In this document: in pieces, positions 11,350-21,439 of the stretch
How positions within the stretch are numbered: position 1 is the first letter of the stretch
Layout of the letters: every line of letters begins with the position of its first letter
From: Rhizophagus clarus
Lineage: Eukaryota > Glomeromycota > Glomeromycetes > Glomerales > Glomeraceae
NCBI GenBank assembly: GCA_015698045.1
Contig: BLAL01000199.1
Location: 248,001-312,000 of the forward strand
DNA length: 64,000 bases
Direction: 5' to 3'
Notes under the pieces: model-generated
Databases searched by the model: none
What the model saw: the letters and a program-made list of their open reading frames with translations, nothing else
What the model was told of the DNA's origin: nothing
Made by a program: the position numbers and the translations under genes

Positions 11350-13219
11350 TTGAAAATTTTTCTAATTAACATCGCCGGTTTGGATCTCAACGAACAAAGC
11401 GCATTGGCTACTGACAGCAAAGCCGAGGTCTCTACTCCGGTTAGACCTGCTCCAATCAATTCCCCTTTTACTACTGGTGGAATTCAAACGGCGTCCAAAA
11501 TAACGAAAGAAAATAAAATGCGACCAACGAGGAAAGGGCCCATAATGAAATTGCCGGAAGCTATGGGCGGTCCAACAAAAACGCCATTTGCAAACTTTTC
11601 GCCGTTTTTGTTAGTATTATTATAAAGTTTTATTTATAAAATTGTTGATAGATATTCATACTATTTTATGGTTTTTTTTTATTAGTGACCCTTCTGGAAA
11701 ACTTAATTTTGATGGAAAGGCAGTTTTACATGCTCAAGGAGTGGATTTTAGTAATGGTAACAGTTATAAAATTAATATGGAAGAGTTTGAATTATTGGAA
11801 GAACTTGGGAAAGGACAATATGGTACAGTACAAAAGGTATTTCACAAGCCTACCAACGTAACTATGGCCATGAAGGTTAGTTCTTATTTAATAATATGAT
11901 GTTTGAATGAATTTCCAAATAGATATTTATATCTTTCTTTCTAGGAAATTCGTCTTGAGCTTGATGAAGCTAAATTAAATCAAATACTAATGGAGCTGGA
12001 TATCCTCCATCAATCTCAAAGTTCTTATATTGTTGAATTTTATGGCGCTTTCTTCATTGAGTCTTGTGTTTATTATTGTATGGAATATATGGACGCAGGA
12101 TCATTGGATAAATTATACGGAAATGGTATTCCTGAAGACGTTCTCGCCAAAATTACATTTGCGGTATGGTGCCTTTTTTTATGTTCAACGTTATAATAGA
12201 TATTCATTTAATAATAATCCTTTGTATTACAGATGGTAAAAGGGCTAAAGTTTCTAAAAGATTCATTGAATATTATACATCGCGGTATGTTATCTAAGTA
12301 CTTTAATACTCATTATGGAAGCAATCAGTTGATATATAAACACAAGCAATCTCAATAAACCGGGTAATATCGACATATCGAATTGACGACATAAATTTTT
12401 TTCTAATGGGACGGATGAGTCCGGTTTATCGAGATTCACTGTATGTATATTTTTTATATATGTCTCATCATCTGTTGTTTTTAGATGTGAAACCTACAAA
12501 TGTCCTTGTAAATATGGAAGGAGAAGTGAAATTATGCGACTTTGGAGTTTCTGGCCAACTAATACAATCACGCGCAAAAACTAATATTGGATGTCAAAGT
12601 TATATGGCGGTATGATATTTACTAAATTTATGTTGTTAATATTAATATGATAATTAAACTCAATATATATTATAGCCAGAAAGAATAATTCATGATGATG
12701 CAAGTACATATACAGTACAATCTGACGTTTGGTCACTTGGGCTATCTATGCTTGAACTTGGCACTGGTAAATATCCTTATCCTCTTCCGGATAAGAACGA
12801 GAAAGTTGGTATGTTCGCTCAGCTAAATGCCATTGTTGAGGGGGAACCTCCTTCCCTGCCTGAAGATAATTTTTCTGCAGAATGTCGTGATTTTGTAGCA
12901 CAATGGTAAGAATTTACATCAAATATTATCATCATTATTTTATAATTTATTTAATCATTTTTTCTTTTCCTTTCTTTTTCTTTTTCTTTACTCTTCTTGT
13001 TTTATTAGCTTGAATAAAAATCCTCAAAATCGACATACTTATGCACAATTACTGGTAAGGATTTAGGTGGAGATTTCCAGATAAATACATTTTATTTAAC
13101 ATTATTGATTATATTAGGAACATCCCTTTTTGAAAAAGTACGAAGAGGTCGATGTCGACATGAAGTCATGGGCTAGACAAGCATATTCTTCACGAAAAGC
13201 TCTGTTAAAGCAATCATAG
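11350..13219 (+). CDS. PBS2: MAP kinase kinase, Pbs2/Wis1 type
   Basis: This dual-specificity kinase is expected to activate the Hog1/Sty1 stress MAPK. Exons inferred: 11350-11609, 11686-11875, 11945-12163, 12233-12284, 12485-12609, 12676-12905, 13009-13054 and 13118-13219; about 407 residues counted from 11350. Visible kinase motifs are the Gly loop GKGQYG, the ATP lysine in MAMKEIRLE, the catalytic loop HRDVKPTN, DFG, and the activation segment [16 protein letters not shown], whose Ser and Thr positions match those phosphorylated in Pbs2/Wis1. [18 protein letters not shown] before the kinase domain also fits this subfamily. The start is unresolved: no in-frame ATG exists between the upstream TGA at 11314 and 11518. 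The coordinate given is an in-frame TTG. Either an upstream exon exists, or translation starts at 11518 or at a non-AUG codon. Confidence 0.9.
12348..12436 (+). repeat. inverted repeat inside a PBS2 intron
   Basis: The arms AATCTCAATAAACCGG (12348-12363) and CCGGTTTATCGAGATT (12421-12436) pair over 15 of 16 positions around a 57-nt loop. Both lie in the 200-nt intron 12285-12484, the longest in this gene. The pre-mRNA could form a stable hairpin there. Confidence 0.7.
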
Positions 13220-14603
13220 TCACATTAAAATGATACAATTTATCTATTATTCATTTATGAATAATTAATCGTTTAGATAGTCATCAAGTTACCTTTAAGT
13301 TAAAATAACAGGAATAAAAATTAGGAGAAAATCCAATTTTGTGGAACCAAAACATTAATATGATGGTAATTAAACACATTTATTGTTATTTTAAAATTTC
13401 AGGTTTGATAATTTTTTGTTTCGTTTCTTTTTGTCTCTTTTTTACCTTATAATATTCTAAGAGATATTCAATAGAATGTATTAAGGATATAATGTATAAA
13501 AATCTGATATGAGAGTTCTTTTTCGTATCAAAATGATTTTAAAACAACTATTTCAAAACCTTTGAATATATTTAATGTTGTGATTTATAGACTCTTAACA
13601 ATATAAAATTTAACAAAACGCTAATAAAATTTTTTTTTTGTATAATAATATTTTATTATTAAAAATAAAAAAAATTTTTCCTTTTTTTTAAAAAATTAAA
13701 ATTATTACTAAAATATCGATCAATTGTTTTGCTATTTTACAAGTCAGGTGATTTAAACATATTATTTGCGTTAAATAGTTGCAATAATTTTGTTACATTG
13801 TTAACACGATTGTTAAATACAACGCAGGTACCATTGGAGAAAAAAAAAAGACAACTTTATAATTGTTTATAATACATCAATCAAAGATTTCGAGCATCAA
13901 TGCTGGTTTTTTCAACAAATGTACATTACACTTATCGTTTATCAAGGAGAGATGTGCATCAATAACGATTAGCATAAGAAGCGCATGATAAAGGATCAAA
14001 TTGTTGCATCATGCGCTGAGGTATTAAAATAAAAATGTAGTCGTCAATTATCACAATCAATCACAATGAAGAGATTTATTTGAACCTCCGAAAAAAGTTT
14101 GTTAAAAATATCAAAATACACAAATAAGTGTTTATAGATTTAATTACCGCATTATACCTCCCAATTTTTCCCATCGATTAACGCATCTTTCCTTGCTATA
14201 TAATTCGTAAAAGTAATCTTATCAATAAAAACTGGTTTGTTTTTTTTAATTTTTTTTTTGTATATATAGTTTATAGAATATTCGGATTTTCAATAATAAT
14301 ATTTTATTCTCTCTTATGACTACACATTTTTTTCACACTAAATTTTTTTTTTTTTTTTACCAAAAAATAGTAAGAACAATTAATCATTGTACTTTTTTTC
14401 TTACTTGGTTGCATGTGTGCCGTGACGCCCATTGTTCAGGTAACTTAGTATTTAATAAATTTGATTGTGTATTAACTCTTTCATCCTTTCTTTGTACGTC
14501 AACTTATTAAATATCTAAAATTTTATATAAACGCGTTAAAGTGTTACGCATATCTTGATAAAATTTTTCGACGCATATAAACTTTTCTCTATCGTTTTAT
14601 TAA
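13220..14603. other. intergenic region with one GC-richer hairpin
   Basis: This is AT-rich sequence with no supported gene. The segment at about 13860-14040 is more complex and holds a perfect 10-bp inverted repeat, AGCGCATGAT (13980-13989) and ATCATGCGCT (14008-14017), with an 18-nt loop. A poly(A) run sits just inside the next gene's first intron. Confidence 0.5.
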
Positions 14604-17513
14604 ATGTATCCCATAAACTCTACTGAAAGCTTAAGAGGTAAAAAAAAAAAAAAAAAAGAAGGCAAAAAAAGTCATTTATAAATTGGTTTACAATATTTTG
14701 TGTTTCTTCAGGAGGTCAGATTCACTTAAAGAATGACACTGGAAACGGAAAAATTCATAATTATAGTGCACTTTCTTGTCAAAAAACAACTCCACACTAT
14801 TCAAACACAACTTCGTTTAATAATGTTGAACAGTCTTATGCAAGAGTTGTTGGTCAGGTCTATTCTGGAGAAACGGTAACGACAATTTATAAAGATTCTC
14901 AAACATTTTTGGTGAGTTGTGTTACCATTACCAGTAAAGAATTTTAAATTTTGTTTTTACTATGATCGTCTGCCAATTGAATTGTCAACTTTTTCAAGTG
15001 ATGACATTTTAACATTTTTTCACGCTTTTTCATTTCCCAAATTTGAGATTTGACATCTGCAATCTTTTTCTGTTGAGCGATCTTAGATCTTATGATCTAC
15101 ATTACAGATCTACGATTTCAATACAAGTTTTTATGTCAAAGGAATATACAATTACTAATAATATATTGAATTACTTTATGAATTAATTAAAGAATCAAGG
15201 ACCAACTGTTTGCTTATGTTATTTTTGCCGTTCCGCTTTAAGTCCGCAAGACATCAATTCTTGTATATCTTGCGCCTCACCAAATTGTAATGTTTATTCA
15301 CATACTGGTAGGTTGTTATGCTTCCATGGAATTCCTTATTAAGTAGTTAGATAATGAACTTTACTAAATAACAAATGTTTTTTCTTTTAATACTTTCAGG
15401 ATGCCTAATGAAAAGTGGATTTCATGATCCCAATCGAGCGTGGTACTGTTCAAAATGTATGCCACTATATGAAAATTATTCGGTAATTAAATTTAAGTAT
15501 TTTTTTCTCTATTGTTTAATTTTTATTAAAAATTTATTTCGTAGCCTCCTGCAAGATTAATAGAGCCATTAAATAACAATATCGAAACCAACAAAACCCC
15601 ACCAGTGAATCCTTTGCATTTGCTATTGGAAGCATCGGACCAAATAGTAAATTTCATAAAAATTTCAGAAAAAATTTTTTTCTCCAATAAACTAATTATA
15701 GTTACGACAAATTATTTTTATAAGCAATCAAATTGTAGACCTCAAATGAATACAATCACAAGTTTGGCTGAATCGTCGTCTGCGCCACATATCGAAAATA
15801 ACTGCATTTCATCACAACTTATTACTACGAATGTTGGCGCTACTATTGGTAATGAAAAGGAACAAGCTGAAGTTTTACCTTCAAAATTTGAATATCAATA
15901 TGCTTTGTGTGAAGAAGGTTAATATAATTTGTTAAGACTAGACTAATACATAGTAACGTTTTACAATTGATCGTTGAAATAAACAGTTTTACTATTATTT
16001 TGTAGAAAGAAATAATACTATTCGTAATTTAGAAAGAACGCGTACCCGCCAAAATCAAGTTACTAATGCGCTCAAAGAATCGGTTGCTAGACTTACACGG
16101 GAACACACTAAACAATTAGAAAGATATGAATCTTTAGAAAAAGATAACGAAAAACTTAATAATGCATTACATAAGTTAAAACTCGCACTTATTCCGTTGG
16201 CTCAAGAAGGACAAGTATTACAAATTTTACGTAAAATGACTCGAAATGAAGATTTGCAAGTACAGGATATCCACCAAGATAATGTATTACAATTATTCTT
16301 GAGACTTCTTTCTCCATCGACAGTCTCGAGTATAGTTGGTACAAGTTTACCGAAATTTTACTCTTCGTTATATGAGAAATGTCAAAAATGTTCAAAGATT
16401 GGTGGTCATTTAATTTCCTGCATAAGTTGTCATGTTATTCAACATGTCGCGTGTTGCAGCAAAGGAGAAAAACCTTCCGTAGAAACAATGGACATTCAGT
16501 GGTTGTGTATCAATTGCAAAAATGCTAGCTCAAAACGTAAGAATTGTACAGATAAGAATGCAGATACAGAAGTTGTGTCATATAACCTACTTGGTGATTA
16601 TAAACGCATTAAAGTATGTAACCTAGTTAAAGAAAGCGAAAATAAACCGAAAAATAGTTCTCCATTACATACTATTAGCACTCAAAATCTTGGCCATAGT
16701 GGTGACGAAGGAGTCTTGTCACCGCAACTCACTCCCCACAAAGTAGAAATAAATAAAGTTAATATAACTGGTCAAAAACAAAATTTTACTGATTTGGCAC
16801 TTCCAAATACCCCTATGTCGGGTGACAATGAAAGTGATGATAAGAGTTTTAAGAACAAAAGTTCGGAAATGGAAATTGATGTCAGATCAAATCAAACCGA
16901 ACTAAGACTTGGATCTTTAGACCGAGCCCCCCCACCTGATAATGGCCCGGAAGTGACTAGGCAGCCAGCTCGATTTGATGGAGACATGTGAGTTTTTATT
17001 TGAACTTATGGCTTTTAATTTAATTTGGTAATCTTTCGTTCATTTTGGTTAGGTACACTCCTCGGTGGGTGCGTGGAGTTGGTAAATCGAAGGAAGGACT
17101 TTGTCCTCATTGTGAACCTACAAGATGGCTTAAAACAAAGATTTCGGCCTATTGGTAAGATGTACAATTTGATTTTTACTATTTTATGATTATTTTAAAG
17201 TTCACATTTTCTTTAGGTATCATCTTAATTATCAACATGGTATTTCTTCTATTACTGGGAGGCCATTTGCACAACCTACTGCAGAAAGAGTTAACAAAAA
17301 AACTGGTATGAAAGAAGCACTTTGCCATAAATGCAATAAATGGATTTTGAATCAATCTCCACGTGATAAGGATGTTTTAGTTCCAGAAATTTATTGGTGA
17401 GCTGTAGTTTCGCTTTACAATTTTCGGATTTTTATATAATCTAGATTAATCAAAACATTACTATTCAAATAAGGTATAAACATGCGCAAAAATGTCATCA
17501 CACAGGTTCTTAA
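14604..17513 (+). CDS. two-PHD-finger protein with C-terminal Rua1 (DUF4451) domain
   Basis: This is a probable nuclear transcription or chromatin regulator. Nine exons are inferred: 14604-14637, 14712-14911, 15193-15307, 15400-15482, 15545-15917, 16006-16987, 17053-17154, 17217-17396 and 17474-17513, giving about 702 residues. PHD-type zinc finger 1 (about 82-140) has C-x2-C, C-x4-C, H-x2-C and C-x2-C pairs. A charged helical stretch (about 270-335) is likely coiled coil. PHD finger 2 (about 393-445) reads YEKCQKC, SCISC, HVACC and WLCINC. The C-terminal 107 residues start YTPRWVRGVGKSKEGLCPHC and continue with WYHLNYQHGIS, LCHKCNKW and YWYKHAQKCH. That is the pattern of the Rua1 C-terminal family, named after the Ustilago regulator Rua1. 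Exon 5 contains a possible extra 78-nt intron (15647-15724) that would not change frame. The ATG at 14604 was chosen because its short exon splices in frame. Confidence 0.85.
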
Positions 17514-18481
17514 GGTAACAGGTAATTAAATTTAAAACGTTTTAATAATATATTAGTAAATCAAAAACATATATTTTTTTCTCGGTTATATCCTTTCATG
17601 TAAAAATTAATAGTAAGCTTATTTTGTTAATGGGTTTGATTTTTACCTGCAAGAAATTAAGAATCTTAGATATATTTAATCTAGTTTTATGTAGTAAATA
17701 AAATATTATATATATACATATATGCTGTAAAAGGTTAGTTTAAAATAAAACTAATTAAACTAAGGGTTTGTTTTTTATTACATCCATGATATATGCCACT
17801 TGTCCTATAATTATTATATAAAAGTTAAAAATAATATTTTTAAACCCTTTTTGTATTATATATATAATATAAAGTTGTTAGGATTTTTAATGTAAAAGTC
17901 ATACAAAATGGTTGTCTATTTGTTTACTCAAAAATTGAGTTGATATATAATTGGTTTATTTAGTTATATTTGCATTTTGGTGATTTTAATAGTAAAATTA
18001 TATAATTAAAATAAATTTTTATTTACTTCTTTTTTTTTGTTCTATAATTTATAGCAATATTATTAGGTTTTTTTTATTTCTTTTATTTGTTTAAAAGAGT
18101 ATATATCAAAATATTTGTTTTATTAATATAAAACTAATAAGCTAAAAATTATTAAAATCCAATTATTAGTTTTTAAAATAGCAAATTTTGAAGTTAAAAT
18201 TTATATATAATTAATATTTTAAATAAATCAAATCAATTTAATTTAAAGCAAACTTAAATTCAATATATTTAATTTAATAAGATTAAGTTAAGTCAAATTA
18301 AGTATTAGATTTATAATATTTTTAAATTTAACTTGAATTAATTCTAAAAAGTATTAATTTAAATTAACTTAGTTTTATTTAGATCAAAATCAATTATTTT
18401 AAAATTTATAAATTGTAATAAAAAAAATTTAATAATATTTTTAATATTTATTATATAGTAAAATAATAAGTTTAATAGTAT
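17514..18481. other. AT-rich intergenic sequence
   Basis: No gene is supported. The composition is dominated by A and T homopolymers and by TTAAATTAA-type words. Confidence 0.5.
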
Positions 18482-18634
18482 ATTTTTTTTTTTTTTTTTT
18501 TTTTAAGTCAAAAGAAGTTTTGCTTTTATTATCAGAAAAAAGATAGATAAGTATACAAAATTTCAAATAAGCAAAACCTATCTGTTTCTCACACAGGGTT
18601 ATAGATATATTTTATAACTACTATATCTCTAGTC

Positions 18635-18818
18635 TATAGATGCCACCCAAATTATTTTAAGTAAATCCCAAATTAATTTGTACATTTTGACAGCTATAAT
18701 TCCCAAATCCCAAATATACAAATTGCAAAATTTATATATGTAATTTGTAAATTAATTTGGATTTGTATATTTGGGCTGCCATAATTCCAAATTATTTTGG
18801 ATTTGGGTGGCATCTATA
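18635..18818. mobile_element. 184-bp inverted-repeat element with 8-bp flanking duplication
   Basis: The ends TATAGATGCCACCCAAAT and ATTTGGGTGGCATCTATA form a perfect 18-bp terminal inverted repeat. Immediately outside are CTCTAGTC (18627-18634) and CTCTAGCC (18819-18826), a direct repeat matching at 7 of 8 positions. An 8-bp duplication would fit hAT-type MITEs; 9-10 bp, also possible because TA follows on both sides, would fit Mutator type. It has no coding capacity. It shares no terminal sequence with the 159-bp family. Confidence 0.75.
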
Positions 18819-19002
18819 CTCTAGCCTATTCTTTTTAATGTAATAGGACATCTAGTTAGAGAATTTATCAAGGAATAAAAGAAACAAAAAAATAAAAAAA
18901 AACATTTTATGATCTAATAAAATAGAATAACATCATATAAAGCAAATACTAAGTATAACAAGAAGTTAGTGTAGAATCATCTATCTATTCCTCCTAACTA
19001 AA

Positions 19003-20674
19003 CTAAACATAATGTTCTAATAATACCTTCAGTCCAGCAATTAAATATTTTACATCTGGCTTCTTAGACTGGACATCTCTTAGTTGATTGACCTTCTTGA
19101 TAGAGCGATCAGATTTAGAAGTTTTATTTTGATCATTTTTACGGTTGTTAGTATTAAAATCTAAAAAAAAGTTAGACCCGTATGTTGTTCTTAAGAACTT
19201 GTCTGTATTACCAATTTGAGCAGAATTACATAAATTCTTGAAGTTAGGAGTGGAATAACGGTACCAAGAGATTCTTTTGTCATTCCAAAGCTGAGGGTTA
19301 TTAATGTGAGTGGAAACATGATCCCATGTGTTAAAATAACCTATCATCTTTCTAGACCTATCAACTTCTTTAATAATCTTAAAAGATTTTATGCTACTAT
19401 CCAACAAAAACTGGTGTGGATGTCTGTTTAGGAATAAGAAGACATCTGGCATATCTTCTGAAATATTGTATACAACAGCTTGGAATTTTTCATATTATTT
19501 CCTTTCAGAGAGACTCCAGGAAGCAGGAAACCATCTAACAGGAATTTCTTCCAAGTTAACAGTCCAGTCCTCTTCATTATAACATTTCAAGTACTCATAG
19601 TCAAGAATCAATCGAATCCTTGTAGATAGATACTTCTTGTACACTCTTGTGCTAACTGAAATAACTTTATTCCATCATCCTAAATTGGCCAAAAGGGTAT
19701 AGTTATCACATTTTGCCAGTATATCGTACACTACAAGATCCAATAGTTATGCTTGTTCTTTTTTTTGAGAACAATATTTGGTAATGATAACATTTTCATT
19801 CTTAAAGGTGTTGTCTGTTTCTTTCTGTTTAAACTTTTTCACATTGTCAATAGGCGTTAATTGTGGCTTAAAATCTCACTTCAACTGCTTAAAGATGTGA
19901 AAGAAGAAGAAAGTAAACTTTGATTAAAAGTAACTGTCCTTGAATCAGAAGGTTTAGAGGGTATATACTCAGAAGATTCAGCGCTAAAAGTGGGCACTAC
20001 TTGTTCATCCAGTCTAAAAGGAGTTTGTGGTTGTAATGCTTTCTTCTTCTTCTTACAGGCCTTTTTTTTAGTACTTCTTTTCTAAGATTTGGTCAAGAGC
20101 ATGATAAGTAAAAGTGTGTTATTACGTAGGGGTGTGACGCCTGAACTATCATCCAATAATCCTTGTAAATCTTCATTAATCTTATCAATATTAATTGACA
20201 TATCTGATTGGTGCATAGGATCCCCTATAATTTCTATATCAGAATTTTCACCTTGTAATTTTCTATCTCTTGGCGAATTTCAGAATCCAGAAATAACAAT
20301 CCTATGAGTTCGTCATCCAAGAAAAAAATATTGAGAAGGCAAGCTAAAAAGTAAGCAGTTTGAGGGTAACAGTCATCAGTATTTATTTTCTCTATCAACT
20401 TACTACCAAAGACTTGTTGGTTCTTATCTTTTTTAAGAAACCCATCAAAACCATATGAGTCTGAAAATATTATGGAGTTGAAAAAAGGTGAGTTCTTAGT
20501 GACAAGGTCTGACAAAAAGTCAGTAATAATGTCATGAAAACAGTTAGAAAATAAACTTTTTGAGTCATAGTTTATAGTAACTAAAGGTAGCAAGTCCAGT
20601 TTTTCTACTTTCTTGGCTGGTTTTGTTAGTAGAAATCCTTTTTTCATATTGAAAAATAAAATTATTTCATTCAC
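19003..20674 (-). pseudogene. broken ORF1-like protein of the minus-strand retroelement
   Basis: The N-terminal open frame is 20234-20674 (146 residues) and the C-terminal open frame is 19003-19452 (149 residues). Between them the minus strand still reads protein-like pieces, such as EEIPVRWFPASWSLSERK and FQAVVYNISEDM, but with stops and phase changes. The C-terminal piece includes FKIIKEV-SRKMIGYFNTWD and NPQLWNDKRISWYRYSTPN, clearly related to the copy near 3.3-3.5 kb. Identification as ORF1 of a LINE-type element is inference from context and the poly(A) tail. Confidence 0.5.
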
Positions 20675-20827
20675 AAAAAATTGGTTTTACAGATTAGCCG
20701 GAAGAGTTTCCAAAATTTTCTTTTTATTATCAATATGATGTGTCATGTTTGATAATACAAATATTAAAAAATACATTAAAATCTATATATATATAGACTA
20801 TCTATAAAATATTTTTCTATTAACTAT

Positions 20828-20989
20828 ATGGGGTCTTTGCAATAGAAAGGTATGAAACTCAAAAAAATTTTTAAATTTACTTTATATGCTAATTATGTTT
20901 TTTATACTAAAATAAGTGTAAATTTAATATTAATTAAATTTTTATTTTTTTTTTAAGTTTTGTACCTTTCTATTGCAAAGACCCCATAT
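20828..20989 (-). mobile_element. 162-bp inverted-repeat element (MITE-like), copy B
   Basis: This is a reverse-complement copy of the element at 1627-1785, with better preserved ends: ATGGGGTCTTTGCAATAG on the left and CTATTGCAAAGACCCCAT on the right. The interior matches copy A at nearly every position when reversed. It sits between the two minus-strand retroelement remnants. Confidence 0.8.
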
Positions 20990-21439
20990 TATCTATGCTA
21001 TTGCTTCCAAAAGAATATAACCGACTAGTTACCATAAGTCAATAGTAACGTAAGTCATGAAAGACTTAAAAATTTAACTAATAACCATTCATATTAAAAT
21101 ACTCATCCATCTAAACCTTATACTTACTTAATGTACTATTCAGACTATTAATCTTATTATTAACTTTATTCTCTTTAAATTTTAATTTTTTCTTTCAAGA
21201 ATTTATACTACGTGATGAATATTATAATATTTACAAATCAGATATTTGGACTGTAAAACTAATGTATTGATAACTTCTTTTATGATTTTGTATTTACTTT
21301 GTTCAGAGATTTTTAAATCCTTTAATATGTTACTAAAACTTTTAGGTATAATACTATTGACTAAACATAATATTCCAGTATTCAATGAATTCTAACAGTC
21401 AAGATTATCCATAATTGTAATACATGACCTCATTAAAAT

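Larger units (their letters stand above)
18482..20700 (-). mobile_element. minus-strand ORF1-type retroelement with poly(A) tail
   Basis: A run of Ts at 18482-18504 is a poly(A) tail on the minus strand. Upstream on that strand are broken frames at 19003-19452 and 20234-20674, with intervening sequence readable in mixed phases. The distal frame shares its SRK-IGY-TWD-WND motif with the element at 2.1-4.06 kb. No reverse transcriptase lies between the ORF and the tail. A separate inverted-repeat element (18635-18818) is inserted in the presumed 3' untranslated part. Confidence 0.5.

Noticed and set aside
12361-12425. Possible hammerhead-like motif (GGATGAGTCC) in the MAPKK intron.
   Set aside because: The conserved CUGAUGA and GAAA core is not present; only the inverted repeat was kept.
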